The notes beneath the pieces were generated by a model, which did not search any database, was not told the origin of the DNA, and was given only the letters and a program-made list of their open reading frames with translations. This document shows, piece by piece, positions 15,573 through 23,465 of a DNA stretch of 43,883 bases (position 1 is the first letter of the stretch; each line of letters opens with the position of its first letter). A program made the translations under genes and the position numbers. This DNA comes from SFWF01 sp045636705 (GTDB lineage Bacteria > Bacillota > Clostridia > Oscillospirales > Acutalibacteraceae). The stretch is from assembly GCA_045636705.1 (NCBI GenBank), contig JAZTYA010000036.1:1-43883 (forward strand), read 5' to 3'.

Positions 15573-17164
15573 TAACGCGTCCTCCTCTTAACAAAGACAA
15601 CTATGCCAAATACTACTACTAAAAGGGGTAGAATAATTACGAAAATAGTTTTGATTGCCTTGGTTGCAGACTCGGTAACGGTAGCCGAGAAATCAGCGGT
15701 ATCAAAATATTTCATTGAGAACTCCATCTGATTATCATCCTGTCCTACCGACTGCTTTGCGGCTGCCAAGGTGATTTTCATATTGCTAATGCTTGAATCG
15801 TTGATATAAGAAGATGCAATAAAGTCGGTGCTTGCGAATGCCGCAATATAGCTAGTCTTTGGCTCGCTGTCAACATAAACCGTATCCTGCGCTAAAATAA
15901 CGGTAGCAAACTGGTCCTTAACGTAGGTGTTATCAGGTTCCCAAGTGAGCTCAACGTCCTTTGGAGCGATTACCGCGGTTTTATCAATAGTTTGAGCAAG
16001 CACGTCGGTATAACGGTTTCCGCCATTATACTCAAAGGCAGTTTTCATAGGAACGTTCATTTTGCTTATGAAATAATTGCTGCCTTCTATAAACTTTGCA
16101 ATTTCTTCTTCCTCGGTATCCTTTACCGTAGAGAAAACGTGTGTTGGGTCGCCGGTATAGTAATTATCGTGATTTGTTTCAAATACGATACCGTCGTCAT
16201 AAATAATACCCCATTCTTGTAAGAAGCCTTTAAGCTTTGGCGTTTCGGGTGAGTAAGCAGATGGGAAGAAAAGCACACCCTTACCACGACTACCGTCACC
16301 GATAAGCCAGTCGTTTATAGCTACTAATTCCTCTGCTATAAAGTCTTCCTTTGGAGCCATAATAACAAGTAAATCGATATCGCTATCTATCTTTGATATT
16401 ATGGTATCCTTAATTTCAACTATCTCGAAGTTGTTAAGCTTAAGGTTTGAGGTAAGATTTGATACGTAGCTTAAATCACAATGTGTTGAAACGTAGCCAA
16501 CTTTGTAGGTTTCTTCTGAAGTAACCTTATAAATTGCCCCTGTCATAGCGGTTTCAAACTGGTTAGCTTCAATGTAATAATAGTCATATCCGGAAGCTGC
16601 CATTCCCGAGGAGTCGTAAGCATAATAAATATCCTCAAAAGATACAATGCTATTTCTTACAACCTCTTGGCCGTCAATTAAATGGGTGCATTCAACTATC
16701 ATATCACCATAAATTAGGTTTGCGCCCGAGTATTTTGAATAGATGTCAGAAAACTCAGGAGTCTGTGGGTCGACAAACTCTACGGTGATTTTATCCGAAT
16801 AAACCGAATATAAGTCCAAAAGGGTTAAGGTCTGCTCATAATACTTACCGGTTTCGTCGGTAGTCATAAAGTAGTTTTGAGCATAGTAGTTCATATAACC
16901 GCCTAAATAATCCGCCTTTGAAGCGCAAACGGTTATTTTAACGTCCTTGTCAATTCCTTTTAAGAACTCAACGTTTTCAACGTCAAGACTGTTATCACCT
17001 GTAAGGGTTAGGTCAATATCAAGATTAACTCTCTCTGCTAAAAGAGCAAAGGTGGTGTTAAAGGCGATGGTTACCGCAATTACAACAGCGGTAAGAATGA
17101 TTGCATAAGAGCCGTGCTTGAAAAGATTTTTATTTCTGGGTTTCTTTACTGTATTCTTTTTCAT
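15572..17164 (-). CDS. GldG-like ABC-type auxiliary protein
   Basis: 530 residues. A transmembrane segment near 16-42 is followed by a long extracellular region with the ABC_transp_aux (GldG/IFT52-like) fold: VDIDLTLTGDNS-like start, VKITVCASKADYL, VEFVDPQTP, and LLVIMAPKEDFIAEELVAINDWL followed by GVLFFP. The C-terminal anchor is near 502-525 (TIFVIILPLLVVVFGIVVFV) with a basic RRTR end, so both termini are cytoplasmic. In Bacteroidetes GldG belongs to the gliding ABC complex; in Firmicutes such operons have no demonstrated role in gliding. It sits between the permease and DUF4340 genes. Confidence 0.85.
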   Translation of the reverse strand: MKKNTVKKPRNKNLFKHGSYAIILTAVVIAVTIAFNTTFALLAERVNLDIDLTLTGDNSLDVENVEFLKGIDKDVKITVCASKADYLGGYMNYYAQNYFMTTDETGKYYEQTLTLLDLYSVYSDKITVEFVDPQTPEFSDIYSKYSGANLIYGDMIVECTHLIDGQEVVRNSIVSFEDIYYAYDSSGMAASGYDYYYIEANQFETAMTGAIYKVTSEETYKVGYVSTHCDLSYVSNLTSNLKLNNFEIVEIKDTIISKIDSDIDLLVIMAPKEDFIAEELVAINDWLIGDGSRGKGVLFFPSAYSPETPKLKGFLQEWGIIYDDGIVFETNHDNYYTGDPTHVFSTVKDTEEEEIAKFIEGSNYFISKMNVPMKTAFEYNGGNRYTDVLAQTIDKTAVIAPKDVELTWEPDNTYVKDQFATVILAQDTVYVDSEPKTSYIAAFASTDFIASSYINDSSISNMKITLAAAKQSVGQDDNQMEFSMKYFDTADFSATVTESATKAIKTIFVIILPLLVVVFGIVVFVKRRTR

Positions 17165-17178
17165 TTAAACCGACCTCC

Positions 17179-17889
17179 TTATGCCCATCTGCGACGTTCA
17201 ACGGCGCGCACCGAGAAGAAAATAAACAAAGCAGTTAGTGACACTAAATACGCCACGTCTGCAACATGGAACACGCTGTCAGCAAAATGCTCGAAGATAT
17301 TAAATATTGCAAGATACTCTGCCGCAGACATAATGAACTTAACACCTGTGAGCTCTGCAATATAGGTTATTGCGAAAATTGATACGTAAGCCGCAATAGT
17401 AAGAATGCAGGAAATTGCCTGGCTTTCTGTGAATGCAGAAATTGTAAGACCTATAGATATAAGAGCCGCACCTGTGAGTAATGTTCCAACCAGCGCATTC
17501 AAATAAAAGAGCCAGTTAACCGAAGGTACTATAACCGAAACAATGATTTGGAAAACAATTGTTGGAGCAAAGGCCAAAGCGTAAACCGCAAAAGCCGCAA
17601 AGAACTTGCCCAAAACGATGCCTGTTACACTAACGGGGGCTGTGATTAAGGCTTGGTCAACCTTTTGTCTTCTGTCCTCGGATAAAAGGCGCATTGTAAC
17701 AACGGGGATTAAGAAAATTATTGCAAGAAGTGTAAGGAAATTATAAAACACGCCTGCAATTTCGGTGGAACCTGCAGAATAAATATCCGCAAAAGCTGTT
17801 CCCTCAAAGAAGAAAAACACGGCAAGGAAAATATAACCTATTGGGGAAGCAAAATAAGACTTAAATTCTCTTTTGAATATTGCTTTCAT
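17179..17889 (-). CDS. ABC-2 type permease (GldF-like)
   Basis: 236 residues with six hydrophobic segments and the ABC-2 start FKREFKSYFASPIGYIFLAV, typical of GldF/NosY-like permeases. The segment MRLLSEDRRQKVDQALITAPVS matches the coupling region of this family. It probably forms the membrane channel with the ATPase encoded just upstream; its ATG follows the ATPase stop without any gap. The substrate is unknown. Confidence 0.88.
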   Translation of the reverse strand: MKAIFKREFKSYFASPIGYIFLAVFFFFEGTAFADIYSAGSTEIAGVFYNFLTLLAIIFLIPVVTMRLLSEDRRQKVDQALITAPVSVTGIVLGKFFAAFAVYALAFAPTIVFQIIVSVIVPSVNWLFYLNALVGTLLTGAALISIGLTISAFTESQAISCILTIAAYVSIFAITYIAELTGVKFIMSAAEYLAIFNIFEHFADSVFHVADVAYLVSLTALFIFFSVRAVERRRWA

Positions 17890-18897
17890 TTAAATTTCCT
17901 CCTCTTCTGTTTCTATTTCTTCGAACTCTTCTTCAGTTTCTTTTGCAAATAAATTCTGTCCGTTATCCGAAAGCTCGGTTAAGCGTAGGAATATTTGCTC
18001 CAGGTTCATTTCGTTAGAAGACATATTAAGAACGGCTTTTCCTTTTTCTAAAAGATTTTTACTTAAAGCGGCGCGAATATCATAACCGGTTCTGGGTTCA
18101 ACGTTAAAGTCATAGCTTCCGTCCTCTTTGCTTCCTAAAGACATAACCGATTTTACGCCCGGTGTTGCTGAAAGCACGCTTTCAATTTCATCCTCATCGC
18201 CCATAACGCGAAGGTTGATAGAATGGTCTTTAGATATGCTAGCCGAAAGATTTTCGGGTGTGTCGTCTGCTATGATGTGACCTTTATTGATAATGATAAT
18301 TCTCTTGCAGACCTCCTGCACCTCAGACAAGATGTGAGATGACAAGATAACCGTATGGTTTTTACCGAGCTTTGAAATAAGATTTCTAATCTCGATAATC
18401 TGCTTGGGGTCAAGACCAACCGTAGGCTCGTCAAGTATTAACACGTCCGGGTTTCCAATTAGAGCTTGCGCAATACCTACACGCTGACGATAACCTTTTG
18501 AAAGGTTTTTAATAAGACGGTCAACCACGTTTTCAAGCTTTACGAGCTTAACAATTTCATCAATGTGTGGCTTTTTGGGGAACTTAACCTTCTTTAAATC
18601 ATACATAAAGTAAAGGTATTCCCTTACGGTCATATCAATATAAAGAGGTGGAATTTCAGGCAAATAACCTATTCTCTTTTTTGCCTCTGACGGATTGTCT
18701 ATAATATCGTAGCCATCCACCTTAACGCTACCTTCAGTTAAAGAAAGATAGCCTGTCATTATGTTCATAATTGTACTCTTGCCTGCTCCGTTAGGACCAA
18801 GAAAACCAATGATATCGCCCTTGTTTATGGTGAAACTAACCTTATCAACCGCAAGATGATTACCATAGGCTTTAGAGAGTGCAGAAACTTCTATCAT
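17890..18897 (-). CDS. ABC transporter ATPase (GldA-like)
   Basis: 335 residues. Walker A GPNGAGKS at 34-41, signature LSKGYRQR at 132-139, Walker B VLILDEP at 152-158, and an H-loop in VILSSHILSEVQEV. After the nucleotide-binding domain is a C-terminal regulatory-like region, then a glutamate-rich tail (ETEEEFEEIETEEEEI) whose GAG/GAA codons also supply the ribosome site for the permease. First gene of the four-gene operon ATPase-permease-GldG-DUF4340. The leader carries two inverted repeats. Confidence 0.9.
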   Translation of the reverse strand: MIEVSALSKAYGNHLAVDKVSFTINKGDIIGFLGPNGAGKSTIMNIMTGYLSLTEGSVKVDGYDIIDNPSEAKKRIGYLPEIPPLYIDMTVREYLYFMYDLKKVKFPKKPHIDEIVKLVKLENVVDRLIKNLSKGYRQRVGIAQALIGNPDVLILDEPTVGLDPKQIIEIRNLISKLGKNHTVILSSHILSEVQEVCKRIIIINKGHIIADDTPENLSASISKDHSINLRVMGDEDEIESVLSATPGVKSVMSLGSKEDGSYDFNVEPRTGYDIRAALSKNLLEKGKAVLNMSSNEMNLEQIFLRLTELSDNGQNLFAKETEEEFEEIETEEEEI

Positions 18898-18926
18898 AAA
18901 CCTTTTCTCCTTAAAAATTTATTTAC

Positions 18927-18964
18927 TTAAACTTTAGTTTAACAGACAATTTTGAGAAAATTGT
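18927..18964. repeat. Two adjacent inverted repeats in the leader of the Gld-like ABC operon
   Basis: TTAAAC-TTTA-GTTTAA (18927-18942) and ACAATTTT-GAG-AAAATTGT (18946-18964) lie side by side between the operon promoter and its first gene. They could be paired operators or leader hairpins; the sequence alone does not decide. Confidence 0.6.
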
Positions 18965-18987
18965 AAACTAAATATAAACACCTAGTT

Positions 18988-19016
18988 ATTATACTATATT
19001 TATCGTGTTTTCGCAA
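18988..19016 (-). promoter_or_regulatory. Promoter of the Gld-like ABC operon
   Basis: On the minus strand, TTGCGA (19016-19011), a 17-bp spacer and perfect TATAAT (18993-18988), leaving a leader of roughly 80 nt. Confidence 0.75.
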
Positions 19017-19039
19017 TAAAAAACTGATTAAATCTTATG

Positions 19040-19068
19040 TTGAATAAGAGAATAATCTATGATATAAT
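19040..19068 (+). promoter_or_regulatory. Promoter of the phosphodiesterase-nfnAB operon
   Basis: TTGAAT (19040-19045), a 17-bp spacer and perfect TATAAT (19063-19068), divergent from the ABC operon promoter. Confidence 0.75.
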
Positions 19069-19100
19069 ATTTTATTATGTTGTTTGATAGGAGCTTTGAT

Positions 19101-19643
19101 ATGAAACTTATGATTGCGTCGGACATCCACGGCTCTGCTACGTGGTGCGAGCGACTTATATCATCATATAAATCCGAAAAAGCAGACAGGTTGCTTCTTC
19201 TTGGCGACCTTTTATATCACGGGCCTAGAAATAATCTGCCCGACAACTACTCCTGCAAATCGGTGATAGAAATGCTAAACGACATAAAGGATGAGATTTT
19301 ATGTGTCAAGGGCAACTGCGATTCAGAGGTTGACCAAATGGTGCTAGACTTTCCGATTATGGCAGAATATGCTTATCTTTCGGTGGATAATGTAAGCATC
19401 TTTGCTACACACGGGCACAAATTTAATCCAAAAAATATCCCACCTTTAAAAAAGGGAGATATCTTGCTTAACGGACACACCCACGTGCCTGCGCTTGAAA
19501 AAATCGGGGATATTATTTATATGAACCCCGGAAGCGTATCACTTCCGAAGGAAAACAGTCATCACGGATATATGATTTATGAAAACGGCAATTTTTACTG
19601 GCGTGATTTTGACGGAAAAACTGTTAATTCCTATGCCCTATAA
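19101..19643 (+). CDS. YfcE/MJ0936-type metallophosphoesterase
   Basis: 180 residues from the ATG at 19101. An in-frame ATG at 19077 would lie only about 9 nt after the -10 box; AGGAG sits 8 nt before 19101. Calcineurin-like metal-binding motifs occur in order: SDIHGS (Asp8, His10), LGDLLYHGP, VKGNCD, ATHGH and NGHTHVP. These are those of the small YfcE family phosphodiesterases, which hydrolyse model phosphodiesters with Mn2+. The natural substrate is unknown. It is 22 nt ahead of nfnA, with no terminator between. Confidence 0.88.
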   Translation: MKLMIASDIHGSATWCERLISSYKSEKADRLLLLGDLLYHGPRNNLPDNYSCKSVIEMLNDIKDEILCVKGNCDSEVDQMVLDFPIMAEYAYLSVDNVSIFATHGHKFNPKNIPPLKKGDILLNGHTHVPALEKIGDIIYMNPGSVSLPKENSHHGYMIYENGNFYWRDFDGKTVNSYAL

Positions 19644-19665
19644 ATTTTAAAGGAGAGACCCTTTA

Positions 19666-20511
19666 GTGTATTTAATCACTTCAAAAAAAGTTTTAAACCC
19701 ATCGGTTGTTATGATGGACATATATGCACCTTACGTTGCCAAAAAGGCAGAAGCCGGTCAGTTTATTATTCTTCGTATAGATGAGGATGGAGAAAGAATC
19801 CCTCTTACCATTGCGGGATATGACAGAGAAAAAGGCACGGTTAAGATTATCTTCCAAACGGTTGGCGCTACCACCTCTTTGCTTGCTCAAAAGAAAGAGG
19901 GCGACTATATAACCGACTTTGCAGGTCCTTTGGGGAAGCCTACCGAGACCGATAATCTTAAAAGGGTTATCATCGTAGGCGGTGGCGTTGGTTGCGCTAT
20001 TGCTTTGCCGGTTGCTCAAAAACTTCATTCTTTAGGATGCAAGGTTGACTGTATAGCAGGGTTTAGAAACAAGGATATCGTTATTTTAAAAGAAGAGTTT
20101 AAGGCGTGTAGCGATAACTTTATTATTACTACCGACGACGGAAGTGAAGGAAGACGCGGCCTTGTAACCGAGCCGTTAGCCGAGCTTTTAGCTAGCGGTA
20201 ATAAATACGATATGGTTATTGCCATAGGACCTTTAATTATGATGAAGTTCGTAGTTGCTACTGCCCGTCCTTTCGGTGTGCCCTGTACCGTTTCTATGAA
20301 CCCTATTATGATAGACGGCACAGGAATGTGCGGCGGTTGTAGACTTACTGTTGGCGGAGAAACCAAATTTGCCTGCGTTGACGGTCCTGATTTTGACGGC
20401 TATTTGGTCGATTTTGACGAGGCTATGGAGCGCGCAACAATGTATCGTGATTTTGAACTCATGCGACACGAAGAAACTTGCAATCTGTTCAGAGGTGAAG
20501 AAAATGGCTGA
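19666..20511 (+). CDS. nfnA: NADH-dependent ferredoxin:NADP+ oxidoreductase subunit A-like (NfnA; FAD/[2Fe-2S] protein)
   Basis: Ferredoxin-reductase fold with an FAD domain (RIPLTIAGYDREKGTV), an NAD-binding half (IIVGGGVGCAIALPVAQKL) and a C-terminal [2Fe-2S] cysteine cluster, GTGMCGGCR...FACVDGPDFDG. 281 residues, starting at GTG with AAAGGAG upstream. In Clostridium kluyveri and Moorella, NfnAB couples NADH and ferredoxin oxidation to NADP+ reduction by electron bifurcation. The dihydroorotate dehydrogenase electron-transfer subunit PyrK is similar, but the overlap with an NfnB/GltD-like gene favours NfnA. Confidence 0.87.
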   Translation: MYLITSKKVLNPSVVMMDIYAPYVAKKAEAGQFIILRIDEDGERIPLTIAGYDREKGTVKIIFQTVGATTSLLAQKKEGDYITDFAGPLGKPTETDNLKRVIIVGGGVGCAIALPVAQKLHSLGCKVDCIAGFRNKDIVILKEEFKACSDNFIITTDDGSEGRRGLVTEPLAELLASGNKYDMVIAIGPLIMMKFVVATARPFGVPCTVSMNPIMIDGTGMCGGCRLTVGGETKFACVDGPDFDGYLVDFDEAMERATMYRDFELMRHEETCNLFRGEENG

Positions 20512-21916
20512 TATGAGTCCTTTTAAAACTCCTATGCCGACAGAGGAACCTCATATTAGAAAGACTAATTTCCAAGAAGTTGCTCTCGGTTATACAAAGG
20601 AAATGGCTATTGCCGAGGCCAAGCGTTGCCTTGGGTGTAAAAACGCTAAATGTATGGGTGGTTGCCCTGTAAAAATTAATATCCCCGCTTTCATCAAAGA
20701 GGTAAGCGAAGGCAATTTTGAAAACGCTTATAATATAATTTCGCAAAGTTCTTCTCTTCCCGCCATTTGCGGAAGAGTTTGCCCACAGGAAGTGCAGTGC
20801 GAAAAGTACTGTGTTCGCGGTATTAAGGGCGAGCCTGTCGGCATCGGCAGACTTGAGCGTTTTGTTGCCGACTGGCACAATGCCCAAGAAAACGCACTGC
20901 CAAAAGAACCTTTAAAAATAGGACACAAGGTTGCGGTTATCGGTTCGGGCCCTGCAGGTCTTACCTGTGCCGGCGACCTTGCCAAAAAAGGCTATGAGGT
21001 TACAGTTTTTGAAGCTCTTCATTTAGCAGGCGGTGTGCTTTCTTACGGAATTCCTGAATTCAGACTTCCAAAGTCGGTTGTTTCAAAGGAGACCGAAAAC
21101 CTTAAAGCGCTTGGCGTAAAAATTGAAACTAATATGATTATCGGTAAGACCCTTACCATTGACGAGCTTTTTGAGGACGGATTTGAGGCCGTATTTATCG
21201 GCACGGGCGCAGGTCTTCCACGCTTTATGGGGATTCCCGGAGAAACCTTAAAGGGTGTTTATTCGGCAAACGAATTCTTAACCCGTTCAAATCTTATGAA
21301 GGCCTATCGTAACACCTCCTCTACACCCATTATGAAGGCGCAAAAGGTTGCCGTTGTTGGCGGTGGCAACGTTGCTATGGATGCCGCAAGAACTGCTTTA
21401 AGACTTGGTGCCGAAAAGGTTTACGTTATCTATCGTAGGTCTTTAGACGAGCTTCCTGCCCGCAAAGAAGAGGTAGAGCACGCTATTGAAGAGGGTGTTG
21501 AATTTAATCTTTTAACCAACCCCACTGAGATTTTAGGATACAGAAATCCTGACGATAAGCGTGATATAAGAAACGGCTTTGTTAAAGGTATTAAATGCGT
21601 TAAAATGGAGCTTTCAGACCCCGATGCATCAGGCAGAAGAGCTCCTAAAGAAATTAAGGACAGCGATTTTATAATTGACGTGGATTGTGTTATAATATCA
21701 ATAGGCACGTCTCCTAATCCCTTAATTAAATCTACCACCGACGGCCTTGATACAAACGCCAGAGGCGGAATTATAGTTGACGAAAAGGGGCTTTCTTCTC
21801 GCGAAGGTGTTTTTGCAGGTGGAGATGCCGTTACGGGTGCCGCTACGGTTATTCTTGCTATGGGAGCCGGAAAAACTGCCGCCGACGCGATTGATAAATA
21901 CATTAAAAATAAATAG
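20504..21916 (+). CDS. nfnB: NfnB/GltD-like NADPH-binding flavoprotein subunit
   Basis: Large subunit of the NfnAB bifurcating transhydrogenase; the family is also annotated as glutamate synthase small subunit (homotetrameric type). From the ATG at 20504 it has 470 residues and overlaps nfnA by 8 nt. An in-frame upstream ATG inside nfnA (20351) is rejected because the 51 extra residues have no family match. Iron-sulfur cysteines occur as Cys42, 45, 50, 54 and Cys89, 93, 99, 103. FAD motif GSGPAGL is at 147-153, and the NADPH motif is in VVGGGNVAMDAARTALRLG. The C-terminal FAGGDAVTGAATVILAMGAG is the second FAD contact. No glutamate synthase large subunit is nearby, which supports Nfn. Confidence 0.9.
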   Translation: MADMSPFKTPMPTEEPHIRKTNFQEVALGYTKEMAIAEAKRCLGCKNAKCMGGCPVKINIPAFIKEVSEGNFENAYNIISQSSSLPAICGRVCPQEVQCEKYCVRGIKGEPVGIGRLERFVADWHNAQENALPKEPLKIGHKVAVIGSGPAGLTCAGDLAKKGYEVTVFEALHLAGGVLSYGIPEFRLPKSVVSKETENLKALGVKIETNMIIGKTLTIDELFEDGFEAVFIGTGAGLPRFMGIPGETLKGVYSANEFLTRSNLMKAYRNTSSTPIMKAQKVAVVGGGNVAMDAARTALRLGAEKVYVIYRRSLDELPARKEEVEHAIEEGVEFNLLTNPTEILGYRNPDDKRDIRNGFVKGIKCVKMELSDPDASGRRAPKEIKDSDFIIDVDCVIISIGTSPNPLIKSTTDGLDTNARGGIIVDEKGLSSREGVFAGGDAVTGAATVILAMGAGKTAADAIDKYIKNK

Positions 21917-22010
21917 TTTTTGCTAAATAATTTTCTCCTCTTAAATCCAAACAGGCTTTGCCGTCACTCGTCCTAATAGAGTGGCATACACTGTATTGGA
22001 GGTGAAAATT

Positions 22011-22409
22011 ATGTCAGCATCAAACTGCTCATGCAGATTTAGCTGCACCTTTTGGGCAATTGTAGCAAGCATTGCCATTGGTGTTGTTACCGCGTTCCTA
22101 ACAATTATGGGTATTATTGCCCTTGCCCCTGCTTTTCTTTGGGTAACCTTGGGAATTGCTGTCGTTTATCTTGCAGTAGCCCTTCTTCAAGTGTCTTTAA
22201 GGCAAGAGGCTCCCCGTTGTTGCTCTGCTCTTGTTGCCCTTTTAATAGGCATTTTGGGAACTGCTCTCTTCTCGGTAGTTTTACTAGCCATTAGTTTCGC
22301 TGCCACAAGCGTACTCGGAGCAATTTTAGCAGGTGTGCTTCTTTTCTTCTTGTTTCTAACCCTTACAGCTACAGCCTGCTATATCAGATGTCAAGCTAAT
22401 TGCGATTAA
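22011..22409 (+). CDS. Small Cys-rich integral membrane protein, unknown function
   Basis: 132 residues, starting at the ATG with GGAGGTG 7 nt upstream. The N-terminus is SASNCSCRFSCTF, with three closely spaced Cys. About four hydrophobic segments follow (near 14-36, 38-60, 72-94 and 97-120). A Cys-Cys pair (PRCCSALV) sits in the middle and a C-terminal ACYIRCQANCD carries three more. Charged residues are few. I do not recognise a named domain. Clustered Cys at both ends could bind metal or form disulfides. It lies between nfnB and an alpha/beta hydrolase on the same strand. Confidence 0.75.
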   Translation: MSASNCSCRFSCTFWAIVASIAIGVVTAFLTIMGIIALAPAFLWVTLGIAVVYLAVALLQVSLRQEAPRCCSALVALLIGILGTALFSVVLLAISFAATSVLGAILAGVLLFFLFLTLTATACYIRCQANCD

Positions 22410-22421
22410 AAATTTTCGGCT

Positions 22422-22446
22422 TGCAGAGAGGTTTTGCCTTTCTGCA
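22422..22446 (+). terminator. Hairpin between the membrane protein and hydrolase genes
   Basis: TGCAGAGAGG (22422-22431) pairs with CCTTTCTGCA (22437-22446) with one G-U pair and a 5-nt loop. There is no proper U-tract, so termination would be partial at best. Confidence 0.4.
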
Positions 22447-22486
22447 GGCAAATTTATTTTCAAATTTATGAAAGGAGCCCGTTTGA

Positions 22487-23413
22487 TTGACTGCTTTTTT
22501 GATTGTCTTGGCGGTTTTAATAGTTGTCGTTTTGGCAACCTCGTATATCTGCTTTTTTCTGGCATTCTATGTTCCAAAGCGTATGCCTAAAAGTGATAAC
22601 GAGTTTGACCTACCTCAAGGAAAAGCATATAAGCCCTTTCACGAGGTTATGATTTCCTGGATGAAGCAAACAAGGGCTCGTCCCTTTACCGAATATTCCA
22701 TAACCTCTTTCGACGGACTTAAACTTTATGCCAAATACTACGAGTATAAAAAGGATGCGCCTCTTGAGATTATGTTCCACGGATACAGAGGAACTGCCGA
22801 AAGGGACCTTTGCGGTGGTGTTAACCGAAGCTTTGCACTAGAAAGAAATGTTCTTTTAGTTGACCAGCGTGCCGCAGGAAAAAGCGAAGGCAGGGTCATA
22901 ACCTTTGGTGTTAAGGAAAGCCGCGACTGTCTTTACTGGATAGATTTTGCGATTAAAACCTTTGGCAGTGATATAAAAATCATTCTTACGGGTATTTCTA
23001 TGGGTGCCTCAACGGTTATTATGGCGGCAGAAAATCCTCTGCCAAAAAATGTAATAGGCATTCTTGCCGACTGTGGTTACTCGTCGGCAAAGGAAATGAT
23101 AAAAAAGACAATCGGCGAACTTAAACTTCCAAGCCGTCTTTTATATCCCTTTGTAAAACTTGGCGGTATTATTTTCGGAAGATTTAATGTTGACAAGGCA
23201 AACCCTTTAAAGGCCATTGAAAACTGCAAGGTTCCCGTTTTCTTTGTTCACGGCAAGTCTGACCGATTTGTTCCCTGTCAAATGAGCGAACGTGTCTTTG
23301 AAGCCTGCCCGACACGGAAATTTCTTCACACCGTAGAGGGTGCCGACCACGGACTTTCTTTCCCTGCCGACCCCGAAGGATACATCGAAAATCTCTGCGG
23401 TTTCTTCTATTAA
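22487..23413 (+). CDS. Membrane-anchored alpha/beta hydrolase
   Basis: 308 residues from a TTG with AAAGGAG 9-10 nt upstream. It has an N-terminal membrane segment (about 3-29), then a serine hydrolase fold. The oxyanion/HG region is MFHGYRGTAERD, the nucleophile elbow GISMGAS, the acid is in VHGKSDRFVP and the catalytic His in GADHGLSF, so the triad is complete. It resembles the YqkD/BAAT-like group of clostridial hydrolases of unknown substrate. The active domain could be on either side of the membrane; the short positive stretch after the segment (VPKRMPKSD) hints that it is cytoplasmic. Followed by a strong terminator shared with convergent upp. Confidence 0.87.
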   Translation: MTAFLIVLAVLIVVVLATSYICFFLAFYVPKRMPKSDNEFDLPQGKAYKPFHEVMISWMKQTRARPFTEYSITSFDGLKLYAKYYEYKKDAPLEIMFHGYRGTAERDLCGGVNRSFALERNVLLVDQRAAGKSEGRVITFGVKESRDCLYWIDFAIKTFGSDIKIILTGISMGASTVIMAAENPLPKNVIGILADCGYSSAKEMIKKTIGELKLPSRLLYPFVKLGGIIFGRFNVDKANPLKAIENCKVPVFFVHGKSDRFVPCQMSERVFEACPTRKFLHTVEGADHGLSFPADPEGYIENLCGFFY

Positions 23414-23420
23414 ATATAAA

Positions 23421-23457
23421 AAAGCTCTCTGCAAAAAGCAGAGAGCTTTAATTTTTG
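23421..23457. terminator. Bidirectional terminator between the hydrolase gene and upp
   Basis: AAAGCTCTCTGC (23421-23432) pairs perfectly with GCAGAGAGCTTT (23438-23449) across a 5-nt loop, with T-rich sequence on both strands. Confidence 0.9.
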
Positions 23458-23465
23458 CCTAAGAC

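Noticed and set aside
20025..20469. Long minus-strand open frames within nfnA, the his genes and several others
   Set aside because: They mirror codon-biased genes on the opposite strand, lack ribosome sites and show no recognisable protein motifs.
20351..20503. An in-frame N-terminal extension of nfnB by 51 residues
   Set aside because: It lies within nfnA, has no ribosome site and no family-like sequence; the ATG at 20504 gives the normal short overlap.
21985..21992. CATACACT, an exact match to a sporulation sigma-E -10 element before the small membrane protein gene
   Set aside because: No matching -35 at 14-15 bp, and the implied start would fall within the ribosome site of the gene.
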